Below are positions 9,153 through 17,610 of a DNA stretch of 64,000 nucleotides, piece by piece. Position numbers and translations under genes: made by a program. Under the pieces are notes generated by a model, which ran no database searches, was not told where the DNA came from, and was given only the letters and a program-made list of their open reading frames with translations. Position 1 is the stretch's first letter; every line of letters starts with the position of its first letter. The DNA is from Pseudonocardia endophytica (GTDB lineage: Bacteria > Actinomycetota > Actinomycetes > Mycobacteriales > Pseudonocardiaceae). The DNA is taken from NCBI RefSeq assembly GCF_004339565.1, contig NZ_SMFZ01000002.1, positions 3,038,001 to 3,102,000 on the forward strand, read 5' to 3'.

Positions 9153-9221
9153 GCCGGCTCCGCGTCGCCGCCCCCGGTTGGACCCGCCGCGGTCCGGGCC
9201 GCACCGTCCACGTCCCACGCC

Positions 9222-9277
9222 GAACGAACGTGACATCCGTTCGGATCATCGCTACGGGTGCCACGTCGGTGCGGTTC
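9222..9277. terminator. Imperfect inverted repeat between convergent genes
   Basis: GAACGAACGTGACATCCG (about 9222-9240) can pair imperfectly with CGGGTGCCACGTCGGTGCGGTTC-type sequence near 9255-9277. The left end, CGAACGAACG, is identical to the tip of palindrome family 1, so this could be a decayed relative. It lies between the convergent PBP and isomerase-like genes. Confidence 0.45.
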
Positions 9278-9337
9278 CCCCGCGCCGTGAGGGCGGCGGC
9301 CCGGTGACCGCGCACAGCGCCGCCTCCGGTGGTCCTG

Positions 9338-9937
9338 TCACGGCGTCCAGTGCGGGTCGCGGCCCGCGAAGCCGAGGGCACGGTGGAACCGCGACGCGTC
9401 CGCGGCGACCTCGACCACCGGTCCGAACAGGCCCTCGCGACCGGCCTCCTGGCCGGGTGCGGACATGGCGGCGGTGAAGCCGTGCACGGCCTCGACCGCG
9501 TCGTCGTCCGGCGAGAACGTCTGCCCGGTCGCGACGGCGAGATCCCAGCCGTGCAGCACGATCTCGTCCAGGGCGATCGTGCCGGCGATCTCGCCCGGCA
9601 GGTCGAGACCACCGGCGGCGGTCATGCCGGTCCAGGCCTCCGGATCGGCCCACGCCATGGCGAGCGTGTCCAGCCGGGCCGGGATCTCGTCCCGCCACGC
9701 GGCCGGGAGTGCGGCGGCGTCGGCCTGCGGCGCGGTGCCGCCCGCTTCCGGTGACTTCTCGGCCGCAGCGGTGAACGCCCAGGTCAGGCCGTGCAGATGG
9801 TGGAGCAGCGCGGCGACGGTCATGTCCGGGCACGGCGTCGGGCCGGTCAGCTGCTCGTCGCGGACACCGGCGACGACGGCGGCCACCGCCGACGCGGTCG
9901 GCGCGAAGTCGGGACGGGCGTTCTCGGTGCTGGTCAC
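9338..9937 (-). CDS. TIGR03086-type metal-binding protein (maleylpyruvate isomerase-like, DinB fold)
   Basis: A 199-aa protein with the mycothiol-dependent maleylpyruvate-isomerase/DinB-like four-helix fold: DEQLTGPTPCPDMTVAALLHHLHG at the start, a second helix with DEIVLHGWDLAVATGQ, and a GLFGPVVEVAADAS tail. Histidines in these blocks are the probable metal ligands. Related enzymes use mycothiol as cofactor; others have no known substrate. The GTG at 9937 is favoured by GGAGG four nucleotides upstream (GGAGGACATGTG), which rules against the longer frame to 10075. Confidence 0.85.
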   Translation of the reverse strand: MTSTENARPDFAPTASAVAAVVAGVRDEQLTGPTPCPDMTVAALLHHLHGLTWAFTAAAEKSPEAGGTAPQADAAALPAAWRDEIPARLDTLAMAWADPEAWTGMTAAGGLDLPGEIAGTIALDEIVLHGWDLAVATGQTFSPDDDAVEAVHGFTAAMSAPGQEAGREGLFGPVVEVAADASRFHRALGFAGRDPHWTP

Positions 9938-10202
9938 ATGTCCTCCCGGGGGGACGGCTGGGGCTCTCGATGCGGTGGACCGCCTGCCCGTCGGAAACTC
10001 ATCGGCCGGAGGGACCGACCGCTCGAGGTGAACGTGAGCGTCCTCCCAGGCTCCGCGGCCGACCCTGGTGTTCACGTCGAGCGGGTTGCGACACCCGGTA
10101 GAAGTTGGCCCCGGCGGGGTGCGGGACAGCGGTCGCGACTCGACGCTGTGGTTCGAGCGACCGGCGACCCGCCGCGGGCAGCGGGACCCGGTCCGGCCGG
10201 AA
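9938..10202. other. Intergenic stretch without a recognised gene
   Basis: 265 bp separate the isomerase-like gene from the end of the SWIM protein gene. Both run leftward. Open frames here lack family similarity and are overlaps of the neighbours. The promoter for the isomerase-like gene should lie here, but I cannot pick a convincing -35/-10 pair. Confidence 0.4.
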
Positions 10203-11051
10203 CTACGGCTCGTCCGCCATCCGGAGGTAGGCCGGGCGCAGCAGGTCGGTCACCCGCTTGCCGCGCACCCGCACCGGGAGCTCCGGCACCTGGTCGAGCA
10301 CCGCGTCCGGCGACGTCGCCGGGGGAGCGGGCGGGAGCGTGTCCACCGGCGCGGACGTCCAGAAGCGGTCCAGGACGTCGGCCAGCGGCGGGACGGACGC
10401 CGACGGCTCGGACGGCCCGATCTCCGCGCGCGTGGTCCCGCGGCGTTCGCGGAGGTTCTCCAGCAACGTCTCCCGGTCCCGCCCTCGTAGCGCGAGGATC
10501 TCGAACGGGTCGGCGTCGAAGCGCTCGGCGAGCAGGTAGAACGCGGCGGCCAGGTGCTTGCAGGGCACCGTGACGTCCGGACACGTGCAGTCCATGGACA
10601 GGTCGGTCGCGCCGGACTCCGGGAACAACGCGAGGCCGAGCCCTCCGAGCAGCTCCTCGATCTCCGGCGGCATCCCCCCGGCCAGGAGCGCTGCGGCGTA
10701 CCAGGCGTCGTCGACGAGCGCCTGCTCCACCCGCGTCCACTCGGACTTGTCCCATGTCCGCACGCCGATCCGCACGGTGTACGGCTTCGGCCGGGTGCCC
10801 TGCACGAGCGCGACGGCGGCGCCCGCCGCGACGTCCAGGGACACGATCTGCCCGGACCGCGCGTACGTGCGGCCCCGGGAGAGCCGACCGCCGACGCCGA
10901 GATCGGTGAGCGTGTCCAGGAAGCGGGCCGACCACCAGGTCCGCGCGACCGTGCCGCGCGTCGAGTGGATCTGGATGCCGCCGCCCGGCACCGGGAGCGG
11001 CTTGCGCGGCGTGTAGTCCTCGTCGGCCCAGAACGGGCGGCCGTCAGGCAT
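10203..11051 (-). CDS. SWIM zinc-finger domain protein
   Basis: 282 aa with a SWIM finger CxCx6CxH at Cys155, Cys157, Cys164 and His166 (DCTCPDVTVPCKH). The N-terminal part reads TWWSARFLDTLTDLGVGGRLSRGRTYARSGQI, typical of actinobacterial SWIM proteins encoded next to SNF2 helicases. SWIM fingers bind zinc and are thought to mediate DNA or protein contacts. The ATG at 11051 overlaps the helicase stop by 8 nt, so the two are translationally linked and likely act together on chromatin, transcription or repair complexes. The precise role is unknown. Confidence 0.9.
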   Translation of the reverse strand: MPDGRPFWADEDYTPRKPLPVPGGGIQIHSTRGTVARTWWSARFLDTLTDLGVGGRLSRGRTYARSGQIVSLDVAAGAAVALVQGTRPKPYTVRIGVRTWDKSEWTRVEQALVDDAWYAAALLAGGMPPEIEELLGGLGLALFPESGATDLSMDCTCPDVTVPCKHLAAAFYLLAERFDADPFEILALRGRDRETLLENLRERRGTTRAEIGPSEPSASVPPLADVLDRFWTSAPVDTLPPAPPATSPDAVLDQVPELPVRVRGKRVTDLLRPAYLRMADEP

Positions 11052-14000
11052 CGGCGTCTGCCCCCTCGGTGCCGTCCAGGATCGCGTTCTCACCCAGCGC
11101 GAACACGTCCCGCAGCTCGCCGGTGGACAGCCCGGTCAGCCAGTCCTCGCCGTCCGAGACGACCATGCCGGACAGCGACTTCTTGGACTCGATCAACGCC
11201 TCGATCCGTTCCTCGACCGTGCCGGGGCAGCAGAACTTGCGGACCTGCACCGAGCGCTTCTGCCCGATCCGGAACGCCCGGTCGGTCGCCTGGTTCTCGA
11301 CGGCCGGGTTCCACCAGCGGTCCAGGTGGACGACGTGGTTGGCCGCGGTCAGCGTCAGCCCCGTACCGCCGGCCTTCAGCGAGAGCAGGAACACCGACGG
11401 GCCGTCCGGGGACTGGAACCGGGTGACCATCGCGTCCCTCTTCGTCTTCGACGTGCCGCCGTGCAGGTAGGCGACCTCGGTGTCGAACCGCGCGGACAGG
11501 TGCGGGTGCAGCATCGCCGCGAACTCGGTGAACTGCGTGAACAGCAGCACCTTGTCGCCCGCGGCGAGGATGTCGCCGAGCAGCTCGTCCAGCCGCGCGA
11601 TCTTCCCGGAGCGCGGTCGGCCGTCCGGGTGCGCGATCGGGGAGCCGTCGTGCAGCAGCTGCGCCGGGTGGTTGCACACCTGCTTGAGCTTGGCCATGGC
11701 GGCCAGCACGTTGCCGCGGCGCTCGATCCCGTCGGAGCCCTCGATCTTCTCCATCATGTCGTCGACGACCGTGCGGTACAGCGACGCCTGCTCCCGGGTG
11801 AGCCGGTAGTCCTGCAGGATCTCGATCTTCTCCGGCAGGTCGTCGATCACCTCCGGGTCGGTCTTGACCCGGCGCAGCAGGTAGGGCCGGGTGATCCGGC
11901 GCAGCGTGCGTGCGGACTCCGCGTCGCCGTGCCGCTCGATCGGCACCGCGAACCGGTTCCGGAACCGCTCCGGGCTGCCGAGCAGTCCGGGGTTCAGGAA
12001 GTCCAGCACCGACCAGAGTTCGGCCAGCCGGTTCTCCATCGGCGTGCCGGTCATCGCGATCCGGTGGCCCGCGTCCAGCCGGCGTGCGGTGCGCGACGGT
12101 CCGGCGTTCGCGTTCTTGATCGCCTGGGCCTCGTCGAGCACGACCCGGTGCCATCGGCGCGGTTCCAGCTCGTCGAGATCGCGAGCGGCCGTACCGTACG
12201 TGGTGACGACGAGGTCGGCGCCGGCCAGAGCCTCCGACAACGCCTCGCCGCGCGGGCGGGAGGCGCCGTGGTGGGCGTGCACCCGCAGGTGCGGCGCGAA
12301 CCTCGCCGCCTCCCGTTGCCACGTCCCGACCAGCGACATCGGGCAGAGGATCAGCGTCGGCGCCCGGTCCGCGCCGGCCCCCTCGGCACGGTCGTGACAC
12401 TCCAGGGCCAGCAGCTGCACCGTCTTGCCGAGCCCCATGTCGTCGGCCAGGCAGGCGCCGAGCCCGAGCGAGGACAGGAACGCCAGCCATGCGACCCCGC
12501 GTTCCTGGTACGGGCGCAGCGTCGCCTCGAGTCCCTCCGGGGCGGGCAGCGGCTCCAGCGTCCGCTCGGCCGTGCCGTCCAGGAGATCGCCCAGCCAGCC
12601 GTCGGCCCGCAGGCTCGTGACCGGCAGCGGCGCGTCCACCTCCCCGCGGCTCACGGCCAGCACGTCGGCTGCCGTCGGCGCGTGGGAGCGCTTGCGGCGC
12701 AGGAAGTCCAGCCCGCGGGCGAGCGCGTCCGCGTCCACCGACACCCATTGACCGCGCACCCGCACGAGCGGCGCCTTCGCCGCGACCAGCGCAGCGATCT
12801 CCTCCTCGCCGAGCTCCTCGTCGCCGACGGCGATCGACCAGCGGAACGACGCCAGCTCGTCCCGCCCCAGACCGCCGCGGGTGATCACTCCGGGCGCCGC
12901 GGCCGAGCTCGCGGACAACCGCAGTCCGATCGGGCGCGCCCCGTTCCACCCGGCCGGGAGCTGCACCCCGAAGCCGGCCGTGACCAGCACGGACGCGTCG
13001 TGCGTGAGGAACCGGTGCGCGCCGGCCACGTCGAGGTCGAACGCCTGCGGGCGGGCCTGGCGCAGCGACGGCACGAGCGACGGCATCGCCTGCGCCGCCC
13101 GGCCCAGCTCGGCCAGCAGCAGCTCCTGGGCGCCGTCGATCAGCCGGTCCGCCGTACCCGACCACACGTCTCCCGCGTCCAGCTGCAGGCTCGGGTCCTC
13201 GGTCGACCGCAGCGCGAACTGGAGCTCCCAGCGCGTGCCGTCGCCGGTCTGGTCCTCCTCGTCGGGCCCCGGGTCCGACGGGTCGTGCAGTGTGCGCACC
13301 TCGGCCAGCCGGAACACCGCCCGGGCCGGGCCCGGCGGTTCGGTGCCGATCTCGTCCCACGACTCCAGCGCGTCGGCCAGCTCGCCGGTCGGTTCGGCGT
13401 CGCCGGTCAGCACGTCGTCGTCGCTGGTCAGCGCCGCGAGCCAGGCCTCGACGTCGGACGGGGCCGCGCGCGTGCGCCGTTCCGGGACCAGCCGCAGTGG
13501 CTCGCCGGACCGGCCGAGCCGCTCACGGACCGCGGCGTCGGTGAACGCGGCCAGCGCGGCGTCGACGAGCTCACCGGGGTCGTGCCCGGCGACGTCACCG
13601 GCGCGGCGCTGCTCGGCCCGTGCCTCGGGCGGCATCGACTCGACGAGCGTCGCCCGCGCCACCTCGTCGAGCCCCTGCACCACCGGCCGCCACCGCGCGC
13701 GGTGCTCCGGACCCGACCCGTCGAGCGTCGGCAGCACCCTCCCGCGAGCCGCCAGCTCGTCGGCCAGCCGGAGCACCGACAGCAGGTGCTCCGCCGAGTC
13801 CGCGTAGCGGACGTCGGGCGACGGGTCGAGCAGCTCGGCCGCGTCCACGGCCACGGCGGGCACGCTCCACGGCGCGAGCATCGGCTCCGACCGCGACCGC
13901 ACACCACCGGCCGTCCGGACCAGACCCGGGGAGTCGTGCGGACCGTTCGGGTGCGACGGCAGCAGCAGCGTGACCGACGCCGCGCGGCCCGGGTGGATCG

Positions 14001-14145
14001 CCGCGAGCTCCGCCGAGGGCACGGCGAACGGGTGCGGCCGCGCGCTGCGCACCGACCGGCGTGACGTGCGGGCCGGGCGCTCCCCGTCCTCCGCCCAGAG
14101 CAGCACGCCCCGACCGGGGGACCAGAGGGCATGCACCACGAGCAC
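11044..14145 (-). CDS. SNF2-family DEAD/DEAH-box helicase
   Basis: A 1033-aa Swi2/Snf2 ATPase. The N-terminal about 500 residues form the helicase-associated region (LRVRGQWVSVDADALARGLDFL). The motor follows, with Walker A DDMGLGKT near residue 567, Walker B DEAQ near 670 and AMTGTPMEN. The second RecA lobe has LLFTQFTEF, LKAGGTGLTLTAANHVVHLDRWWNPAVE and QATDRAFRIGQ. Such proteins translocate on double-stranded DNA and remodel protein-DNA complexes; the RapA/HepA group recycles RNA polymerase. It starts GTG with TAACCT 6 nt upstream (leaderless). It is coupled to the SWIM gene and divergent from a PadR-like gene. Confidence 0.93.
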   Translation of the reverse strand: MLVVHALWSPGRGVLLWAEDGERPARTSRRSVRSARPHPFAVPSAELAAIHPGRAASVTLLLPSHPNGPHDSPGLVRTAGGVRSRSEPMLAPWSVPAVAVDAAELLDPSPDVRYADSAEHLLSVLRLADELAARGRVLPTLDGSGPEHRARWRPVVQGLDEVARATLVESMPPEARAEQRRAGDVAGHDPGELVDAALAAFTDAAVRERLGRSGEPLRLVPERRTRAAPSDVEAWLAALTSDDDVLTGDAEPTGELADALESWDEIGTEPPGPARAVFRLAEVRTLHDPSDPGPDEEDQTGDGTRWELQFALRSTEDPSLQLDAGDVWSGTADRLIDGAQELLLAELGRAAQAMPSLVPSLRQARPQAFDLDVAGAHRFLTHDASVLVTAGFGVQLPAGWNGARPIGLRLSASSAAAPGVITRGGLGRDELASFRWSIAVGDEELGEEEIAALVAAKAPLVRVRGQWVSVDADALARGLDFLRRKRSHAPTAADVLAVSRGEVDAPLPVTSLRADGWLGDLLDGTAERTLEPLPAPEGLEATLRPYQERGVAWLAFLSSLGLGACLADDMGLGKTVQLLALECHDRAEGAGADRAPTLILCPMSLVGTWQREAARFAPHLRVHAHHGASRPRGEALSEALAGADLVVTTYGTAARDLDELEPRRWHRVVLDEAQAIKNANAGPSRTARRLDAGHRIAMTGTPMENRLAELWSVLDFLNPGLLGSPERFRNRFAVPIERHGDAESARTLRRITRPYLLRRVKTDPEVIDDLPEKIEILQDYRLTREQASLYRTVVDDMMEKIEGSDGIERRGNVLAAMAKLKQVCNHPAQLLHDGSPIAHPDGRPRSGKIARLDELLGDILAAGDKVLLFTQFTEFAAMLHPHLSARFDTEVAYLHGGTSKTKRDAMVTRFQSPDGPSVFLLSLKAGGTGLTLTAANHVVHLDRWWNPAVENQATDRAFRIGQKRSVQVRKFCCPGTVEERIEALIESKKSLSGMVVSDGEDWLTGLSTGELRDVFALGENAILDGTEGADADA

Positions 14146-14224
14146 GAACCCAGGTTAGAAGTACCCACCGACAGTTCCGGCGGGCCCCAGGGTGGGTATC
14201 CGTGCCGACGGAAGGGAGGCGTGG

Positions 14225-14611
14225 ATGACCGTCACACTGCGCGACCGCCACCACCTGCACCTCGTGCTGCTCGCGGGCCTGCGTGACCGCCCGGCGAGCG
14301 GAGCGGATCTCGACAGGGAGCTCGCCCGGCGCTCCGGCGGACGCCTCCGGATCGGTGTCCGGACCGTCTACGCGGAGCTGCACCACCTCGCCCGCAACGA
14401 TCTCGTCGCCTCCGACGGTCCTGGCCGCTACCGGCTGACCGACGCCGGGCTGCGCTCGCTCCGCCATCGGGAGCGGCAGTGGGACGGCTACACCGCCGCC
14501 GTCGACGGTGTTCTCGCCACGGGCCGGCCCGACGACTCCGACGGCCGCCGGGCCGAGCCGGACCTCAGAGCCGGCCCATCAGCTCGTCGAGCTGCTCGTA
14601 GCCCTCGTTGA
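14225..14611 (+). CDS. PadR-like winged-helix transcriptional regulator
   Basis: A 128-aa protein with a PadR-type winged helix: LHLVLLAGLRDRPASGADLDRELA, then RIGVRTVYAELHHLARNDLVASDGPGRYRLTDAGLRSL. PadR regulators usually repress nearby genes and respond to small molecules. ATG at 14225 is supported by GGGAGG 6 nt upstream. The last 47 bases overlap antisense with the 3' end of the SRPBCC gene, an unusual convergent overlap. The C-terminal Arg/Ala-rich tail inside the overlap looks non-conserved. Confidence 0.78.
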   Translation: MTVTLRDRHHLHLVLLAGLRDRPASGADLDRELARRSGGRLRIGVRTVYAELHHLARNDLVASDGPGRYRLTDAGLRSLRHRERQWDGYTAAVDGVLATGRPDDSDGRRAEPDLRAGPSARRAARSPR

Positions 14612-15047
14612 TGCCGACCTCCATGCCGCTGGCCATCGCGCCGTCCCGGGCGTCGACGCTCTCGAACGTCGACGTGCCGACGAGCCTGGTCCGCCCGTCG
14701 CCCAGGTCCTCGAACGTCAGCGTCTCCAGGCACACGCCGTCGGGCATGCCCTCCCACGTGAACGTCTGCACGATCCGCTCGTCCGGCCGGACCTCGTGGA
14801 ACGAGCCGTAGAACGAGTACGTGCCGTTCTCGTCGTGGTGGGCGTAGCGGTAGCCACCACCGGTGACCGCGTCGAACCGGTCGATGGTCATCCGCAGGCG
14901 GCGCGGGCCGAGCCACTGCTTGACCAGGTCCGCCTCGGTGTGGGCGCGGAACAGGTTGTGCACCGGTGCGTCGAACTCGCGTTCGATGCGGATCACCGGC
15001 AGGGCCGGGTCGGCGGTGATGCTGGTGGGGTTGGTGGTCTGGTTCAT
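14565..15047 (-). CDS. SRPBCC (AHSA1-like) family protein
   Basis: 160 aa with the START/Bet v1-like AHSA1 fold: VIRIEREFDAPVHNLFRAHTEADLVKQWLGP, FDAVTGGGYRYAHHDENGTYSFYGSFHEV and a C-terminal helix MASGMEVGINEGYEQLDELMGRL. Members bind hydrophobic ligands; a catalytic role is rarely known. The ATG overlaps the ArsR stop (ATGA at 15047-15044). ArsR-SRPBCC gene pairs are a common arrangement in which the regulator controls the ligand-binding protein. The 3' end overlaps the convergent PadR gene. Confidence 0.9.
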   Translation of the reverse strand: MNQTTNPTSITADPALPVIRIEREFDAPVHNLFRAHTEADLVKQWLGPRRLRMTIDRFDAVTGGGYRYAHHDENGTYSFYGSFHEVRPDERIVQTFTWEGMPDGVCLETLTFEDLGDGRTRLVGTSTFESVDARDGAMASGMEVGINEGYEQLDELMGRL

Positions 15048-15394
15048 GACTGCTCCTCGGTGTGGTCGTGCTCAGGGGAATCCATCGCGGCGAGCAGGGC
15101 GTCGAGACGCTCGTAGCGCGCCTCGGCCTGCCGCCGGTACCGCTCGATCCATGCCGTCATCAGGTCGAACACCTCCGCCTCGAGGTGGACCGGACGGCGT
15201 TGGGCCTCCCGGGTCCGGGAGACGAGCCCCGCGTCCTCGAGCACCTTGAGGTGCTTCGAGACGGCCTGCAGGGACACGTCGTAGGGCTCGGCGAGCTCGT
15301 TCACCGTCGCGTCGTCGGCCGCCAGCCGGGCGACCATGTCGCGCCGGATCGGGTCGGCGAGTGCGGAGAACACCCGCGAGAGCCGGTCGTCCAT
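15044..15394 (-). CDS. ArsR-family transcriptional regulator
   Basis: 116 aa, a winged-helix ArsR/SmtB fold: SRVFSALADPIRRDMVARLAADDATVNELAEPYDVSLQAVSKHLKVLEDAGLVSRTREAQRRP. No cysteine metal-binding motif is present, so it belongs to the non-metal ArsR type usually paired with SRPBCC genes. It is the first gene of a two-gene unit and is coupled to the SRPBCC gene by ATGA. Two CAACC-N4-GGTTG dyads directly upstream (15410-15425 and 15454-15471) are good candidates for its own operators and suggest autoregulation. Confidence 0.92.
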   Translation of the reverse strand: MDDRLSRVFSALADPIRRDMVARLAADDATVNELAEPYDVSLQAVSKHLKVLEDAGLVSRTREAQRRPVHLEAEVFDLMTAWIERYRRQAEARYERLDALLAAMDSPEHDHTEEQS

Positions 15395-15409
15395 GTCCCT
15401 CCCCGTTCT

Positions 15410-15425
15410 CAACCTCTCGGTTGAA
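15410..15425 (-). promoter_or_regulatory. Putative ArsR operator 1
   Basis: CAACCTCTCGGTTGAA is a dyad, CAACC-N4-GGTTG, centred about 23 bp before the ArsR start codon. The same dyad recurs at 15454-15471. Both lie outside coding sequence and upstream of only the ArsR-SRPBCC unit. Confidence 0.65.
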
Positions 15426-15453
15426 TAGAACGGTAGCCGTCGGCGCCGACGTA

Positions 15454-15471
15454 TTCAACCCCCAGGTTGAA
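15454..15471 (-). promoter_or_regulatory. Putative ArsR operator 2
   Basis: TTCAACCCCCAGGTTGAA is a near-perfect dyad (TTCAACC, N4, GGTTGAA). Its centre is about 45 bp from operator 1, roughly four helical turns, so two bound dimers could sit on the same face of the promoter. Confidence 0.65.
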
Positions 15472-15487
15472 AAAGCCTGCCCCGACG

Positions 15488-15541
15488 CGAACGAGGGGCA
15501 CGTTCGAGCAATCACACTGCTCGAAGGTGCCCCTCGTTACG
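15488..15541. terminator. Palindrome family 1, copy 2
   Basis: Arms starting CGAACGAGGGGCACGTTCGAGCA and its complement (one mismatch over about 23 bp) flank a short loop. It lies just after the pirin stop codon and before the ArsR operators. This is the only family copy between two co-directional genes, which fits a terminator for pirin. Confidence 0.75.
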
Positions 15542-15555
15542 AGAGCGCGGTCGGC

Positions 15556-16542
15556 TCAGGGCGTGGTGTTGCCCAGGCTGCCGTGCGGGACGTAGTTCGC
15601 CGGGATCACGCCGAGGCGTCCGCGCTGGTAGTCCTCGAACGCCGTCATGACCTCCTCGCGGGTGTTCATCACGAACGGCCCGGCCCAGGCGACCGGCTCG
15701 CGGATCGGCAGCCCACCGAGGATCACGACATCCAGGCCGGGCAGGCGGGACTCCTGGGACGTGTTGCCGGACACGGTGATCAGGTCACCCGGTCCGAACA
15801 CGGCGAGCTGTCCGGTGTGGATCGGCTGACCGTCGCGGCCGACCGTGCCCGCTCCGGAGAGCACGTAGACCAGCGCGTTGTACTCCCGCGGCCACGGCAG
15901 GCGCAGCTGCGCGCCGGGCGAGATCGTCGCGTGCACCATCGCCATCGGGGTGTTCGTCGCGCCGGGGCCGCTGACCGCCCCGACGTCGCCGGCGATCACG
16001 CGGAGCAGGGCGCCGCCGTCCGACGAGGTGAGCAGGCCGGCCTCGGCCGCCCGGAGGTCCTGGTACTTCGGCTCGACCCACTTGTCCTTGCGCGGCAGGT
16101 TCACCCAGAGCTGCAGGCCGTGGAACAGTCCGCCGGAGCGGACCAGCGCCTCCGGCGGCCGCTCGATGTGCAGCAGGCCGGAGCCCGCCGTCATCCACTG
16201 CGTGTCGCCATTGGTGATCGTGCCACCGCCGCCGTGCGAGTCACCGTGCTCGAACGTGCCGTCGATGATGTAGGTGACGGTCTCGAAGCCGCGGTGCGGG
16301 TGCCAGTCGGTTCCCTTCGGCTCGCCGGGCGCGTACTCGACCTCGCCCATCTGGTCCATGTGCAGGAACGGGTCCAGGTCGCGCATGTCGACCCCGGCGA
16401 ACGCGCGGCGGACCGGGAAGCCCTCGCCCTCGTGGCCGGACGGGGCGGTCGTCACCTGGCGGACGCCGCGGTCGAGGTCGGTCGGCCCCGGTTCCGGGAC
16501 GCGGGGAAGGGTGGTGACGTCGGAGACGGTCACGGCGGGCAT
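15556..16542 (-). CDS. Pirin family protein
   Basis: 328 aa, a bicupin pirin. The N-terminal cupin has the metal motif HPHRGFETVTYIIDGTFEHGDS, and the second half has YNALVYVLSGAGTVG and DVVILGGLPIREPVAWAGPFVMNT. Bacterial pirins can be quercetin 2,3-dioxygenases or act as redox or protein-interaction modulators; which applies here is unknown. Start ATG 16542 is supported by GGAGG 5 nt upstream. A family-1 palindrome follows the stop. Confidence 0.93.
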   Translation of the reverse strand: MPAVTVSDVTTLPRVPEPGPTDLDRGVRQVTTAPSGHEGEGFPVRRAFAGVDMRDLDPFLHMDQMGEVEYAPGEPKGTDWHPHRGFETVTYIIDGTFEHGDSHGGGGTITNGDTQWMTAGSGLLHIERPPEALVRSGGLFHGLQLWVNLPRKDKWVEPKYQDLRAAEAGLLTSSDGGALLRVIAGDVGAVSGPGATNTPMAMVHATISPGAQLRLPWPREYNALVYVLSGAGTVGRDGQPIHTGQLAVFGPGDLITVSGNTSQESRLPGLDVVILGGLPIREPVAWAGPFVMNTREEVMTAFEDYQRGRLGVIPANYVPHGSLGNTTP

Positions 16543-16688
16543 CGGGACCTCCGGGGTGCCAGGTTGTTGCGTGTTCAACAGTGTGCCCGATGGAACCGCA
16601 CGACCGCACGGCGCATTCCCGTGCGCCGCGACGCGCGAGGCACCAGACTCGGCCCCGGTCGACATGGGCGTCGGAAGGAGCGGATCAC

Positions 16689-17579
16689 ATGAGTGAGCTG
16701 TCGGTGGTGCTGGAGGGGCTGTCGTTCCTGGAGGGGCCGCGATGGCATTCCGGCCGCATCTGGGTCAGCGACTTCTACACCCACCGCGTGCTCTCCGCCG
16801 ACGAGGACGGCTCGCACCTGCGCACCGAGGCTGAGGTGCCGCAGCAACCGTCCGGGACCGGGTGGCTGCCGGACGGCCGGATGCTCGTCGTCTCCATGCG
16901 CGACGGCAAGGTCCTGCGCCGCGAGCACGACGGATCCCTCGCCACGCACGCGGACCTGTCGTCGCATGCGGACACGCTGCTCAACGACATGGTCGTCGCC
17001 GAGGACGGCACGGCGTGGGTCGGCAGCTTCGGTTTCGACCTGATGTCGCTCGCGCCGCGCAGGGCCGCACCGCTGCTGCGCGTCGACCCGGACGGCACGG
17101 TGTCGGTCGCCAGCGAGCCGCTGCACTTCCCGAACGGGCCGACGCTCGTCGACTCCGGGACGCTCGTCGTCGCGGAGACGTTCGGCAACCGCTTGTCCGC
17201 GTTCGACATCGGCCCCGACGGCGCGCTGTCCGACCGGCGCGACTGGGCGGCGTTCGGGCCGGTGCCGGAGAGCGAGGAGCCGCTGGAGGCGCTCGGCGCG
17301 CTGACCGTCGCGCCGGACGGGATCTCGACGGTCGACGCCGAGGGCGCGATCTGGGTGGCCGACGCGAAGAACAACCGCGTCGTGCGCGTCCGGCAAGGTG
17401 GTGACATCGCCGAGGAGATCTCGACGGAGGCGGTCGGCTGCTACGCCTGCATGCTCGGCGGCGCCGACGGCCGCACGCTCTACCTGTGCACCGCGCCCGG
17501 CTTCGCCGAGCACGAGCGCCGCGAGACCCGCCTCGGCGCCCTTCTCTGCGCGCGCGTCGACGTGCCGGCGGCCGCCTGA
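16689..17579 (+). CDS. SMP-30/gluconolactonase/LRE family protein
   Basis: A 296-aa six-bladed beta-propeller. Typical blocks are LEGPRWHSGRIWVSDFYTHRV, GWLPDGRMLVVSMRDGKVLR, TLLNDMVVAEDGTAWVGSFGFD and FPNGPTLVDSGTLVVAETFGNRL, which include the Glu, Asn and Asp metal ligands of gluconolactonase-type lactonases. These enzymes hydrolyse sugar or other lactones. ATG 16689 follows an AAGGAG site. It is probably co-transcribed with the PPOX gene 31 nt downstream. Confidence 0.92.
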   Translation: MSELSVVLEGLSFLEGPRWHSGRIWVSDFYTHRVLSADEDGSHLRTEAEVPQQPSGTGWLPDGRMLVVSMRDGKVLRREHDGSLATHADLSSHADTLLNDMVVAEDGTAWVGSFGFDLMSLAPRRAAPLLRVDPDGTVSVASEPLHFPNGPTLVDSGTLVVAETFGNRLSAFDIGPDGALSDRRDWAAFGPVPESEEPLEALGALTVAPDGISTVDAEGAIWVADAKNNRVVRVRQGGDIAEEISTEAVGCYACMLGGADGRTLYLCTAPGFAEHERRETRLGALLCARVDVPAAA

Positions 17580-17610
17580 GCGGGACTCGCCGAGCGAGGA
17601 GACGACACGA

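Noticed and set aside
11326-14064. 912-codon plus-strand frame opposite the SNF2 gene
   Set aside because: Antisense shadow in very GC-rich DNA; the opposite strand encodes a full helicase with all motifs.
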